64,000 nucleotides of DNA from Myxococcota bacterium. Its GTDB lineage: Bacteria; Myxococcota_A; Bradymonadia; UBA7976; UBA1532. Below are positions 17,285 to 25,185 of this stretch, in pieces. Both the position numbers and the translations under genes were made by a program. Location: contig CAUJDF010000044.1 in assembly GCA_963169045.1 (NCBI GenBank), forward strand, positions 186,001-250,000. Direction: 5' to 3'. The notes beneath the pieces were generated by a model. The model saw only the letters and a program-made list of their open reading frames with translations, was not told the DNA's origin and ran no database searches. Each line of letters opens with the position of its first letter. The stretch's first letter is position 1.

Positions 17285-17923
17285 TCAGCGCGCGGGGAGG
17301 TAGATCAGCGGATCGGTGGCCTCGCCCGCGTGCCGGATTTCGAAGTGCAGATGCGGCCCGGTGCTGTGCCCCGTGCTGCCCACCTCGGCGACGGGCGCAC
17401 CTTGCCGGACCTCGTCGCCCTCGTCAACCAGGTTTCGACGGTTGTGGGCGTACACGGTCACGTAGCCGTCGGCGTGCTGCAGGATCACGAGGTTCCCATA
17501 GCCGCGCTGCTTGTCATCTGAGTAGATGACGGTGCCGTCGGCGGCAGCGCTCACCGTCGTCCCGGGCGCCACTGCGATGTCGATCCCCTGATGCGTCCGC
17601 CCCCCCCGCGGCCCGAACCCGCTCGTGAGCACCCCGGTTTCTAGAGGCCAGCGAAATCGCGGCGTTCCTCCCGATGGCGGCTTCCGAGGCGGCAAGCGGC
17701 GTATCAGCTCGTCGATGCCGAAGAGGAAGAGCGCCTGCCCAGGCTCGATGCGGTCGGGGTCGTTCAGGTCGTTCAGCTCGACGATGTCGTCGACGGGAAC
17801 GCTGTAGCGGCGCGCGATCGACGCGACGGTGTCTCCGGGCTCGATCGTGTACCAGACGCCAACGAGCTCGGGCGCCTCGTCGGCCCGGCGGGTGGAGCCG
17901 CCGCAGGCCGACAGCACCATCAC
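17285..17923 (-). CDS. LysM and M23 metallopeptidase-family lipoprotein (NlpD/EnvC-like), start uncertain
   Basis: A cell-wall-associated protein with a LysM domain ('YTIEPGDTVASIARRYSV' to 'EPGQALFLF') followed by an M23 peptidase domain. The zinc-binding pattern looks intact (H-x-G-x-D in 'THQGIDIA', H-x-H in 'GPHLHFEIR'), so it may cleave peptidoglycan, or activate an amidase as NlpD does. The lipobox is LSAC. The start is a puzzle. The first codons allowed after the tRNA terminator are GTG 17923 and ATG 17920, giving a signal peptide without a basic n-region. The frame stays open upstream to ATG 18025 and encodes a textbook signal (KRPASR-FYFLLAWVMVLSAC), but through the terminator hairpin and tRNA-Pro. 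I give GTG 17923 as the safest coordinate. Confidence 0.85.
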   Translation of the reverse strand: MMVLSACGGSTRRADEAPELVGVWYTIEPGDTVASIARRYSVPVDDIVELNDLNDPDRIEPGQALFLFGIDELIRRLPPRKPPSGGTPRFRWPLETGVLTSGFGPRGGRTHQGIDIAVAPGTTVSAAADGTVIYSDDKQRGYGNLVILQHADGYVTVYAHNRRNLVDEGDEVRQGAPVAEVGSTGHSTGPHLHFEIRHAGEATDPLIYLPAR

Positions 17924-17930
17924 CCAAGCG

Positions 17931-17974
17931 AGTAGAAAATAAAAAGGCCGCGAAGCGGGACGCTTCGCGGCCTT
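17931..17974 (-). terminator. Rho-independent terminator after tRNA-Pro
   Basis: A 12-bp stem (GGCCGCGAAGCG at 17946-17957 with CGCTTCGCGGCC at 17961-17972) and a 3-base loop, followed on the minus strand by TTTTTATTTT. It lies directly after tRNA-Pro and overlaps the possible 5' coding region of the M23 lipoprotein. Confidence 0.85.
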
Positions 17975-17979
17975 CGATG

Positions 17980-18053
17980 TCGGGGTGAGAGGATTTGAAC
18001 CTCCGACCACTTGCACCCCATGCAAGTGCGCTACCAGGCTGCGCTACACCCCG
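17980..18053 (-). tRNA. tRNA-Pro (anticodon GGG)
   Basis: A 74-base cloverleaf with acceptor CGGGGTG/CACCCCG, anticodon stem CTTGC/GCAAG and loop ATGGGGT giving anticodon GGG, and T loop TTCAAATC. The discriminator is A. CCA is not encoded. It is preceded by its own promoter and followed by a strong terminator. Confidence 0.95.
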
Positions 18054-18065
18054 AAACGGCGACGG

Positions 18066-18095
18066 AATCTAACGGCACGCTCCATCGATTGTCAA
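18066..18095 (-). promoter_or_regulatory. Promoter for tRNA-Pro, overlapping the merR-family stop codon
   Basis: On the minus strand, TTGACA and TAGATT with an 18-base spacer, about 13 bases before the tRNA. The -35 box overlaps the TGA stop of the upstream MerR-family gene (18092-18094). Confidence 0.6.
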
Positions 18096-18628
18096 CCGTC
18101 GATTGCGTCTTCTGCAATTCCGCGCAATGCCTCGACCTGAGCGCGGAGTCGCTCGAGCAGCCCAGGCAGTGCCGGGCGGGCCTGTGCACGCCAGAACACG
18201 ATCTCCTCACGCGCCGCGGCGACCGTCCGCCGGAGGACCTCCGCCTCGTCACGCGCCGCCGCAAGCTCGCGCTCGAGGGCAGCGACTCGACGTGCGAGGG
18301 CATCGGCCTCCTGCGCGGTCTCTGTCGGCCGCAACGCCAGCGCCGCATCGATGGCGTCGGCACCGCGTGCCATCAACGACCGGACGCCGGCGATCGTGAA
18401 CTTGCGTTCGTGAAGCAGCGCGCGAATCTGCCGGAGTCGTTCCACGTCGGCGCGCGCATAGACTCGATGCCCGGCGCCCGACTTCGTCGGACGAACGTGG
18501 GCGAACTCGGTCTCCCAGAAGCGGAGGACATGGGGGGGGACGCCGACGAGGCGACTGACCTCGCCGATCTTGAACAGCAGCTTATCGGGAATCGGCGGGA
18601 GGTCGCTCACGCGCCCGGGGGACGCCAT
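18092..18628 (-). CDS. MerR-family transcriptional regulator
   Basis: 178 residues. The N-terminal winged helix-turn-helix is typical of MerR proteins ('FKIGEVSRLVGVPPHVLRFW', then 'GHRVYARADVERLRQIRALL'). It is followed by a long Ala/Arg/Glu-rich helical segment (about residues 95-165) that should form the antiparallel coiled-coil dimer interface. No C-terminal effector domain and no metal-binding cysteine pattern are seen, so the ligand is unknown. ATG 18628 is the natural start; the open frame beyond it is an out-of-frame copy of ihfA. It starts 8 bases after ihfA ends. This ihfA-merR pairing is common in Deltaproteobacteria. Confidence 0.92.
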   Translation of the reverse strand: MASPGRVSDLPPIPDKLLFKIGEVSRLVGVPPHVLRFWETEFAHVRPTKSGAGHRVYARADVERLRQIRALLHERKFTIAGVRSLMARGADAIDAALALRPTETAQEADALARRVAALERELAAARDEAEVLRRTVAAAREEIVFWRAQARPALPGLLERLRAQVEALRGIAEDAIDG

Positions 18629-18636
18629 GGACGAAC

Positions 18637-18921
18637 TCAGTCTTCGTCGTTGATGGCGCTCTTGAGGACCTGGCTCGGCTTGAAGGTCAGCACCTTGCGC
18701 GGCGCGATGCGGATTTCGTCGCCCGTCTGCGGATTGCGGCCGGTGCGCTCCTTCTTCTGCCGCACGACGAAGTTGCCGAAGCCGCTGATCTTGATCTTCT
18801 CGCCGCGCTCGAGCGTCTCCTTGATGGTCTCGAAGACCATCTCGACGATGTCCGCCGACTCCTTCTTGGAGTGGCCCCCCAGGCTCTCGTAGACGCGCTC
18901 GATGATTTCGGCCTTGGTCAT
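18637..18921 (-). CDS. ihfA: Integration host factor subunit alpha (HU/IHF family)
   Basis: A 94-residue nucleoid-associated DNA-bending protein. The sequence follows IhfA closely: 'MTKAEIIERVYESLGGHSKKE', 'KISGFGNFVVRQKKERTGRN' and the beta-arm 'GRNPQTGDEIRIAPRKVLTF', including the proline that intercalates into the minor groove. The start at ATG 18921 gives the standard N-terminus; nine extra upstream residues are possible from 18948 but do not resemble the family. It has its own TTGACA promoter and is followed by the MerR gene. Confidence 0.94.
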   Translation of the reverse strand: MTKAEIIERVYESLGGHSKKESADIVEMVFETIKETLERGEKIKISGFGNFVVRQKKERTGRNPQTGDEIRIAPRKVLTFKPSQVLKSAINDED

Positions 18922-18957
18922 GTCGTCGCTTCCGGCGAAGTGTCCCACCGAAGGGCA

Positions 18958-18986
18958 TTCCTACTCGGGACGCCGTCCCTTGTCAA
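18958..18986 (-). promoter_or_regulatory. Promoter for ihfA and the MerR-family gene
   Basis: On the minus strand a perfect TTGACA is followed after 17 bases by TAGGAA, 36 bases before the ihfA start. This lies between rplT and ihfA and implies ihfA is not dependent on the ribosomal-protein transcript. Confidence 0.6.
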
Positions 18987-19062
18987 CGACACTGCGCGGC
19001 GAAAACCTTAATGGCTGCGAGGACTTGCCGCCTGACGGCGGCGAGGGGCGGGCGGCGGCTGA

Positions 19063-19416
19063 TCAGAGGGCGGCGCGGGCAGCACCAACGACCTTCGCGA
19101 AGGCTCCGGGATCGGCCACAGCCAGGTCCGAGAGCACCTTCCGGTCGAGCTCGATGCCCGCCTTCATGAGGCCGTGTACGAAGCGGCTGTAGCTCAGGCC
19201 GTGCTGCCGGGCCGCCGCATTGATCCGAACGATCCACAGGCGGCGGAAAGCGCGCTTGCGCTGCTTGCGATCGCGATAGGCGTAGCACAGGCCACGCTCG
19301 ACCGCCTCGACGGCGCTGCGATACAGCCGACTATGGGAACCGCGGTAGCCCTTGGCGAGCTTCAGAATGCGGTTGTGGCGACGACGGGCTTTGAAGCCTC
19401 TCTTGGCGCGGGACAT
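19063..19416 (-). CDS. rplT: 50S ribosomal protein L20
   Basis: A 117-residue ribosomal protein needed for early 50S assembly. The sequence matches the family throughout: '[24 protein letters not shown]' N-terminal basic extension, '[20 protein letters not shown]', '[11 protein letters not shown]' and '[10 protein letters not shown]'. It follows rpmI by 82 bases on the same strand. infC, which usually heads this operon, is not present upstream; a tRNA-Val gene and its terminator occupy that place. Confidence 0.97.
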   Translation of the reverse strand: MSRAKRGFKARRRHNRILKLAKGYRGSHSRLYRSAVEAVERGLCYAYRDRKQRKRAFRRLWIVRINAAARQHGLSYSRFVHGLMKAGIELDRKVLSDLAVADPGAFAKVVGAARAAL

Positions 19417-19498
19417 CGGTCAGGATCCTCCTGCGCGCCGCACGCCCCCGAGCCAAAGGGCCCGGGTGTTCACTGCGTGGGCGATCGCTGGTTCGGGT

Positions 19499-19696
19499 TC
19501 AGGCGTAGGGAAGCAAACGTTCGACGAGACCGGCGTCGCCCGGGGCCATGTAGCCGCCCCCCCGCGCCTGGCGCTTCATCTTCGACGACTTCTTCGTCAG
19601 GATGTGGCGACGATTGGCGCGGCCGAACTTGATCTTGCCGCTCTTGGTCTTCTTGAAGCGCTTGGCAGCGCCCCGGTTGGTCTTCATTTTCGGCAT
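19499..19696 (-). CDS. rpmI: 50S ribosomal protein L35
   Basis: A 65-residue basic ribosomal protein. '[22 protein letters not shown]' and '[13 protein letters not shown]' are diagnostic of L35. The start ATG at 19696 is the family start. It is followed by rplT and preceded by the tRNA-Val terminator. No separate promoter is obvious in the short gap, so expression may depend on readthrough from the tRNA promoter. Confidence 0.97.
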   Translation of the reverse strand: MPKMKTNRGAAKRFKKTKSGKIKFGRANRRHILTKKSSKMKRQARGGGYMAPGDAGLVERLLPYA

Positions 19697-19718
19697 TGGT
19701 CACGCTCCGGGGCCAAGA

Positions 19719-19753
19719 CGAAAACGGCGCCCGCCTTGTGGACGGGCGCCGTT
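19719..19753 (-). terminator. Rho-independent terminator after tRNA-Val
   Basis: An 11-bp inverted repeat (19723-19733 with 19743-19753, core ACGGCGCCCG/CGGGCGCCGT) around a 9-base loop, followed on the minus strand by TTTT. The short U tract suggests partial termination, which would allow readthrough into rpmI-rplT. Confidence 0.7.
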
Positions 19754-19759
19754 CTGGGG

Positions 19760-19831
19760 TGGGCGCGGGTGGGATCGAACCACCGACCCCTTCGACGTCA
19801 ACGAAGTGCTCTCCCGCTGAGCTACGCGCCC
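19760..19831 (-). tRNA. tRNA-Val (anticodon GAC)
   Basis: A 72-base cloverleaf with acceptor GGGCGCG/CGCGCCC, D arm AGCTCAGCGGGAGAGC, anticodon stem CTTCG/CGAAG with loop TTGACGT giving anticodon GAC, and T loop TTCGATCC. The discriminator is A. CCA is not encoded. Confidence 0.95.
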
Positions 19832-19851
19832 TTGCCTGACGAGCGACGCAG

Positions 19852-19880
19852 CTTGTAGCAGTCCCCGCTCCCTGCGTCAA
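19852..19880 (-). promoter_or_regulatory. Promoter for tRNA-Val
   Basis: On the minus strand, TTGACG and TACAAG with a 17-base spacer, ending about 20 bases before the mature tRNA 5' end. Confidence 0.6.
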
Positions 19881-19951
19881 CATCAAAAAAGCGGCGTTCG
19901 CGTGCGCGTGGCTCGCGTACGATGAGCGCGTCCTCATCCACGGAGGTCGCA

Positions 19952-20398
19952 GTGAGGCGGACGCCAGCGCCCCGCCGCGCGGAGGTCGTATCGTTCTTTG
20001 CGGCGCTCGACGGCGTGCTCGCCGGGCTCCAGTCGCGAACGGACCGTGACTACGATCGCGTCCGCCTGAATTGGGCCCGCATCGTCGGCGCCCAGTTGGC
20101 GCGCGTCACCAGGCCCGCCGCCCTCCGAGGTGGCGCCCTCCGCGTGACGGTCGACGGCGAGGACTGGCGCCAGGCCCTCGAGACCGAGCGTTCGCGGCTG
20201 ATGGGGCGTCTGCGCGCGGTGGTGCCTTCGCTTGCTCGCCTGACGTTCGAAGTACGCCCCGTGCCGACGCCACCGCCGACGCCCGGCCCTCCGCCGGAGG
20301 TGCCCGCAGATCCCAGGAACGGCGCCGTGGCGGACCCGGCCTTGCGTCGGGCGCTGGACGCGCTTTCGGCGGCTGTCCATCGAGGAGCGGGTGCCTGA
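19952..20398 (+). CDS. DUF721/DciA-family protein
   Basis: 148 residues from GTG 19952, chosen because GGAGG at 19942-19946 is well placed; an in-frame ATG at 19922 lacks a ribosome binding site. The DUF721 core is clear: 'VRLNWARIVGAQLARVTRP' followed by 'LRGGALRVTVDGEDWRQAL'. In many bacteria this family (DciA) loads or recruits the replicative helicase DnaB; whether this copy does so is inference. The core is followed by a Pro-rich linker and a short helix. The stop overlaps the start of the next gene (TGATG), indicating coupling. Confidence 0.8.
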   Translation: MRRTPAPRRAEVVSFFAALDGVLAGLQSRTDRDYDRVRLNWARIVGAQLARVTRPAALRGGALRVTVDGEDWRQALETERSRLMGRLRAVVPSLARLTFEVRPVPTPPPTPGPPPEVPADPRNGAVADPALRRALDALSAAVHRGAGA

Positions 20399-21210
20399 TG
20401 CGACGCTTCTCGTTCGCCCTGGTGATCTCGCTCGTCGTGACCCACTCAGCCACGGCGGCGCCCCGTCGCGCTTCACTGGGAGATGTCCTCGTGCGCGCTC
20501 GAGTGCTCGCGCTCGTGCGTGTCGTCGCGGAGAAGGAAGGCGTCGCCGAGGTGGATCGGGTCGAGTCCGTGGTCGGGGAGGTCCCAGCTCGTTTCTCCGT
20601 GGTGCAGCCGGGCCCGGGACGACATGCGCTACCGAGCGGGGCCGAGGTACTCCTGGCGCTCGAGACCGGCGCTGATGGGCGCTGGATCTACCGGGCCGAG
20701 GCCTCGTCTCCTGCGATCGTCGACCCGCGTCACGCCCCGGCTGCCCTCGCCTTCGTGCGAGGGTGGCGACGCGACGCCCCCCTCGTGCCGGAGGTGCTCG
20801 CCAGCCGCTGGATCGCGCTGCTGGATCACCCGGCGCCGATCGCGCGCCGTGCGGCGGTCGAAGCACTGACGCGGCACGCGCCGGTGCTCTTCGGGCGCCT
20901 CCGCGAAGCCGACATCGAGGCGCTGGCCGCAATCGTGACGCGGCCCGGCATCGATGGCGACGCACGGCTCGCAGCACTGCGTGTCCTCGACATGCTCGGT
21001 GGGCGGCGCGGCGCCGACGCGCTCGCGCGCCGGTTCGCCGCTCTTCCCGCGACGTCCTCCGTGCAGCAGCTTGCGGTGTCGTTGATCGGTCGTTACGGCA
21101 ATCCCGCCACGCGTTCCGCCCTCGAGCGATGCGCCGAGGAATCAGGCCCGGCGGTCGCCGCTCGGTGCAGACAGCTGCTCGGCGGCGGCGGTACGCCGCG
21201 GACGCCTTGA
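20398..21210 (+). CDS. Exported HEAT-repeat-like protein
   Basis: 270 residues beginning with a signal peptide (MRRFSFALVISLVVTHSATAA). The first 110 mature residues are beta-rich ('VARVRVVAEKEGVAEVDRVESV'-like pattern), resembling small secreted domains that handle rate or promptness of cleavage rather than any named enzyme. The C-terminal 140 residues show HEAT-type helical pairs ('HPAPIARRAAVEALTRHAPVL', 'IDGDARLAALRVLDMLGG', 'LAVSLIGRYGNPATRSALERC'). The ATG at 20398 overlaps the preceding stop by one base. I do not assign a function. Confidence 0.75.
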   Translation: MRRFSFALVISLVVTHSATAAPRRASLGDVLVRARVLALVRVVAEKEGVAEVDRVESVVGEVPARFSVVQPGPGRHALPSGAEVLLALETGADGRWIYRAEASSPAIVDPRHAPAALAFVRGWRRDAPLVPEVLASRWIALLDHPAPIARRAAVEALTRHAPVLFGRLREADIEALAAIVTRPGIDGDARLAALRVLDMLGGRRGADALARRFAALPATSSVQQLAVSLIGRYGNPATRSALERCAEESGPAVAARCRQLLGGGGTPRTP

Positions 21211-21272
21211 CACGGGGCGGGCGCTGACCTAGGTAAGAGCGAATTTCCGGGTGAGTGTAGGTCGAGGTACGC

Positions 21273-22499
21273 GTGATGCACAGTCGAGCGAGCGGCCTCG
21301 GCACGATCCCCCTCTGGTGGGTCGTGGCCGCCGTCCTCTTCGCCAGTTGCGGCGAGAAGGGCGCCTCCGACCCCGGCGCGCGCCCAGACGAGACGCCCGA
21401 CGCGGCCGCCGTCGACGCCGCTCCGGTCACCACCGATGCCGGACCGGTGACGGCCCTCGAACCCTATCCCGGCGGCTGCACGTCCGACGGCGAGTGCCAG
21501 AATGGCGCTTGTCACCTCGGCATCTGTGTCGCGGTGCCGCCTCGCGATCTCGAAGCCCGCTTCGCGTGCGATGAGGCGCTCGTCGAGGCCACACCCGACC
21601 TCGACTGCTGGGACTCGCCGGCACCGCTCGCGGACGGCCCGGCGGCGGTCCCGGCGCGCGGCGTCGTCGAGTTCTTCGGCGACGGCAGCCTCACCGTCGG
21701 GCTGCGCGTGCGCTTCTACGACTACGCGTCGTTCGACCCGTCGCCCTGCGTCGATGCTTCCGCCAGCGCGCGGGACGTCTTCGAAGCGCGTCGCCTTGTC
21801 GAGGCCTGCGTCGACGAGGCGAACCCGAACCCGCTCGCCGACACCACGACCGTCGCTTGCGCCGATCGCGACGACGTGGGCTGCTACGCGGTCGAGTCGC
21901 TGCCCACCGGCCGACCGCTCGTCGTCCGCATCTGGGGCGAAGAGCAGACCTGGGTGCCGACGTACGAGTACGGCGTCTTCATCAATCCCTGCGTCGAGGA
22001 ACCCTGGTCCGCCTCCGGCACCTGCCCGGCCGATGGTTCGAGCACCAACCACTGCTCCCTCCGACAGGTCGGCGACGAGGCGGTCTACTATGACGACCTG
22101 ACCATCATCAGCACCCAGACGTACCAGACGTTTCCGCCCACCGCCGGCATCGGCCGGATCGAGCGCGGCGAGGGCACCATCGCCGGACGGCAGTTCGACT
22201 GCGCCGGCCGGTCGGTCGCCTTCGCCTCGGTCGGCGTGCACCGCTCCGGCCGCAAGACCACGTATTTCAACGACGATCCCGACAACATCCTGCCGCAGCC
22301 GGGGCTGCTGCAGACGAACGTCCGCGGCACCTACGCCGAGCTGTCGCTTCCCACCGGCCCCCAGGGCATCGTGTCGGTTGCATGGCTTGCCGGCCGGCTG
22401 CGGACGGTAAATTTCCGGCGGCTCTTCGTGTTGCCCGACTCGGTGACCTTCGTCAACACGCCGGGTCGCCTGCCCGTCGAAACCGAGCCGCCCTACTGA
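21273..22499 (+). CDS. Lipoprotein of unknown function with Cys-rich N-terminal module
   Basis: 408 residues from GTG 21273 (or ATG 21276). The lipobox is LFASC, cysteine near residue 26. An Asp/Ala/Pro-rich spacer leads to a short Cys motif ('GGCTSDGECQNGACHLGIC'), then a beta-rich domain of about 300 residues with repeated 'VGLRVRFYDYASFDPSPC'-type segments, a 'WVPTYEYGVFINPC' stretch and 'YYDDLTIISTQTYQTFPPTA'. Paired cysteines suggest disulfides. It resembles other myxobacterial surface lipoproteins in composition, but I do not recognise the main domain. No operon partner is certain: gaps are 62 bases before and 82 after. Confidence 0.78.
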   Translation: MMHSRASGLGTIPLWWVVAAVLFASCGEKGASDPGARPDETPDAAAVDAAPVTTDAGPVTALEPYPGGCTSDGECQNGACHLGICVAVPPRDLEARFACDEALVEATPDLDCWDSPAPLADGPAAVPARGVVEFFGDGSLTVGLRVRFYDYASFDPSPCVDASASARDVFEARRLVEACVDEANPNPLADTTTVACADRDDVGCYAVESLPTGRPLVVRIWGEEQTWVPTYEYGVFINPCVEEPWSASGTCPADGSSTNHCSLRQVGDEAVYYDDLTIISTQTYQTFPPTAGIGRIERGEGTIAGRQFDCAGRSVAFASVGVHRSGRKTTYFNDDPDNILPQPGLLQTNVRGTYAELSLPTGPQGIVSVAWLAGRLRTVNFRRLFVLPDSVTFVNTPGRLPVETEPPY

Positions 22500-22581
22500 T
22501 GCCTCGACATTCAGCGCACGGTCGCACGGCACTTTCCGGCCCCTTCGCCGAAGTCGTGCACCGTCAAACAGAGCCCAGCGT

Positions 22582-24642
22582 ATGACCGAACTGCAGTTCT
22601 CCGATCTACAGCTCTCCGAACACATGCTCGCCGCCCTCGACGAAATGGGCTACGAGCGTCCCACCCCCGTCCAGCAGAGTTCCATCCCGCTCGTCTTCAC
22701 TGGCCGCGACCTGATGGTCCAGTCCCACACCGGCAGCGGCAAGACGGCGGCCTTCGGCATCCCCACGATCGAGCGTCTCGCGAGCCGCCCGGGACAAGGC
22801 GTTCGGGTGCTGGTGCTGGCGCCAACGCGAGAGCTGGCCAAGCAGGTCGCCGACGAGATGGCCCGGCTGGGCCGGTTCCATCGAATCGCCACCGCGGCGG
22901 TCTACGGCGGCGCTTCGATGGACAAGCAGGTGGCGGAGATGAAGTTCGCGGCGGTCGTGGCAGGAACGCCCGGTCGCGTGCTCGACCACCTCCGTCGCGG
23001 CAGCCTTCGCCTCGATCGCCTCGAGATGCTCATCCTCGACGAAGCCGACGAGATGTTGAGCATGGGCTTCGCGAAAGAGCTCGACGACATCATGCAGTTC
23101 GTGCCCGAGCCGCGGCAGACGCTGCTCTTCTCGGCCACCATCCCCGAGGACATCCGGCGCTACGCACGGCGCTTCATGAAGGAGCCGGAGTTCCTCAGCC
23201 TGATCGAGGACACTGCCGCGCCCGACGACATCGAGCACCACTACTACATGGTGAGCGGCGTCGGGCGCTCGCGCGACCTCGTCCAGGTCATCGAGTTTGA
23301 AGAGCCCGACAGCGCCATCGTCTTCTGCAATACCCGCGCAGACAGCGAGATCGTGGCGACGTTCCTCAAGCGACAGGGTTACGACGCGGAGTACCTGAAC
23401 GGTGATCTGCCGCAGTCCGAGCGCGAGCGGATCATGGCGCGCACGAAGGACAAGTCGCTGCGCTTCCTCGTCGCCACCGACATTGCCGCTCGCGGCATCG
23501 ACATCAGCGGCCTGAGCCACGTCATCAACTTCCAGCTGCCCGAGTCGCCGGAGGTCTATATCCATCGGACGGGTCGCACCGGGCGAGCGGGACGCGAAGG
23601 CACTGCAATCAGCCTCATCGGGCCGCGTGAGATCGGCGTCTACTATTACCTCAAGCGCATCTACAAGCTCGCGCTCCAGGAGCGGAGCGTGCCCACGCAG
23701 GCGGAGATCGAGTTGCGCCGCGAAGAACGCCGGACGCAGTCCCTGGTGAGCGAGATCCTCGAAGCGGTCGGTGGCGAGGCGCCGAGTGATCCCGCGCTCC
23801 GCGCACAGACGGTACGGCTGCTTGAACGCGACGACGCCGTCGAGGTGGTCGGGGCGCTGCTGGCTGTGTTCCGGCAACGGCGCGAGGTCGGCGCCGCCGA
23901 GCCTGCGAAGCGCGCTGGCGGGGTGCTGGAGAGCGTCCCCAAGCCGGCGGCGGTTGCGCCCGGCGGTCGGCCGACGACGCTCGAAGGCGTGGCTCAGCGC
24001 GTCGCGATCGTCCAGGGCGAGTTCCGCGGCCTGCCCGGAGGTCGCAAGTCGAACCGCGAGCGCGCACGCATCAGCGAGGAGGAGCGTCAGGCGATCGAAC
24101 AACGGCAACGGGGCGAGCCCGTGCCCGTGCCGTCGCAGGACGCGTCCGCCGAGCAACCGCCTCGCGACGAGGCGCCGGTCGACCGGATGCGCGCGGAACG
24201 TGAGCCGCGACGGCCCGAGCCACAGGAGCGTCGCCCCGAGGTGGACGATCGAGCGGAAGAACGAGCAGGGCTCCCGTCAAGGCGCGAGCCGCAACGGGAC
24301 GCACGTGGCCCTGAACGCCGCGCGGACTGCCGTCCGAGCGAGCCCTCGGGCCCGGTGATCGCGGAACGCGCGCCGGCGGGCCGCGGCGACGGCGATGACG
24401 GATTGCTCAAGCTGTATGTGAGCATCGGCGAGCGCGACAATGTCGACGCCGACGCCCTTCGCGACACGCTTGCCGACCTCGCTGGCCTCGAGCCAGAGGA
24501 TCTCGTCGAAATCGACATGCACGGCCGCCACAGCTACGTGTCGGTCCACGCAGATTTCGCCGAGGACTTGATCGCGGCGGTGAACGGCGAGACCTTTGGC
24601 AACAGGAAGATCCGCGTTGAGTTGGCCAGAGATGAAGCGTGA
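22582..24642 (+). CDS. deaD: DEAD-box ATP-dependent RNA helicase with DbpA-type RNA-binding domain
   Basis: A 686-residue DeaD/CsdA-like helicase that unwinds RNA duplexes in ribosome assembly and RNA decay. All motifs are present in order: Q motif 'GYERPTPVQQ', motif I 'SHTGSGKT', Ia 'PTRELA', Ib 'TPGR', II 'DEAD' in 'LILDEADEM', III 'SAT', IV 'VFCNTR', V 'ATDIAARGID' and VI 'HRTGRTGRAG'. A dimerisation-like region follows, then a highly charged Arg/Glu/Pro linker (about residues 480-605), then a C-terminal RRM-like DbpA domain ('LKLYVSIGERDNVD', 'HSYVSVHADFAEDLI'). The 3' end overlaps the next gene by 11 bases. Confidence 0.94.
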   Translation: MTELQFSDLQLSEHMLAALDEMGYERPTPVQQSSIPLVFTGRDLMVQSHTGSGKTAAFGIPTIERLASRPGQGVRVLVLAPTRELAKQVADEMARLGRFHRIATAAVYGGASMDKQVAEMKFAAVVAGTPGRVLDHLRRGSLRLDRLEMLILDEADEMLSMGFAKELDDIMQFVPEPRQTLLFSATIPEDIRRYARRFMKEPEFLSLIEDTAAPDDIEHHYYMVSGVGRSRDLVQVIEFEEPDSAIVFCNTRADSEIVATFLKRQGYDAEYLNGDLPQSERERIMARTKDKSLRFLVATDIAARGIDISGLSHVINFQLPESPEVYIHRTGRTGRAGREGTAISLIGPREIGVYYYLKRIYKLALQERSVPTQAEIELRREERRTQSLVSEILEAVGGEAPSDPALRAQTVRLLERDDAVEVVGALLAVFRQRREVGAAEPAKRAGGVLESVPKPAAVAPGGRPTTLEGVAQRVAIVQGEFRGLPGGRKSNRERARISEEERQAIEQRQRGEPVPVPSQDASAEQPPRDEAPVDRMRAEREPRRPEPQERRPEVDDRAEERAGLPSRREPQRDARGPERRADCRPSEPSGPVIAERAPAGRGDGDDGLLKLYVSIGERDNVDADALRDTLADLAGLEPEDLVEIDMHGRHSYVSVHADFAEDLIAAVNGETFGNRKIRVELARDEA

Positions 24643-25168
24643 ACACCTCCTGCTGACCTCGCTCCTGTTGGCCGTCACCGCGGCGGGCTGCCAGAGCAAC
24701 AACCCATTCGAGTCGCCGACCGCGCCCGATGCGGCGCCGGCCGGGCCGCCGGCTCGCGTCGACCTGCCTCCGTCCGTACAGCTCGAGGGCTCGATGCCCC
24801 CGGAGACCCACACCGACGGCAAGATGCGGATCGACGGCCTGCTCGCCCGTCGCGAGAAGTACTTCGGGCAGACGATTCTGGTGCGAGGGTACCTCGTCGA
24901 AAAGTACGAGTGCCCGAAGGAGGCCACGCGCTGCGTGCGCAACCATGGATACCTGGCCGACACCCCCGCCGGTGGCGACAAGAAGCTCCTGATCGTCAAC
25001 ATGACGGACGACGTGCGCGACGCGTTGAAGGTGGGCGAGCCCTACGAAGTGAAGGGCACGTTTGCGCGCCGCTCCGACGAGGGCTTCGTCTCGTCCACGG
25101 GCTTGCTGATCTACGACTCGATCGAAGGGCTCGAGCTCCCCACGAAGGCCAACGCCCGAAGGCCGTAA
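24632..25168 (+). CDS. Lipoprotein with OB-fold-like domain
   Basis: 178 residues from ATG 24632, overlapping the helicase stop by 11 bases; the in-frame start at 24596 would put 12 extra residues before the signal peptide. The signal ends at lipobox TAAGC. After a Pro/Ala spacer comes a domain with OB-fold pattern ('RREKYFGQTILVRGYLVEKY', 'LLIVNMTDD', 'LKVGEPYEVKGTFARRSDEG', 'LLIYDSIEGLELP') and two cysteines 8 apart ('YECPKEATRC'). This resembles small exported OB-fold proteins; nucleic-acid binding is not implied. Overlap suggests cotranscription with the helicase, though a functional link is not obvious. Confidence 0.75.
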   Translation: MKREHLLLTSLLLAVTAAGCQSNNPFESPTAPDAAPAGPPARVDLPPSVQLEGSMPPETHTDGKMRIDGLLARREKYFGQTILVRGYLVEKYECPKEATRCVRNHGYLADTPAGGDKKLLIVNMTDDVRDALKVGEPYEVKGTFARRSDEGFVSSTGLLIYDSIEGLELPTKANARRP

Positions 25169-25185
25169 CGCCTGTCGGCGCCCCG

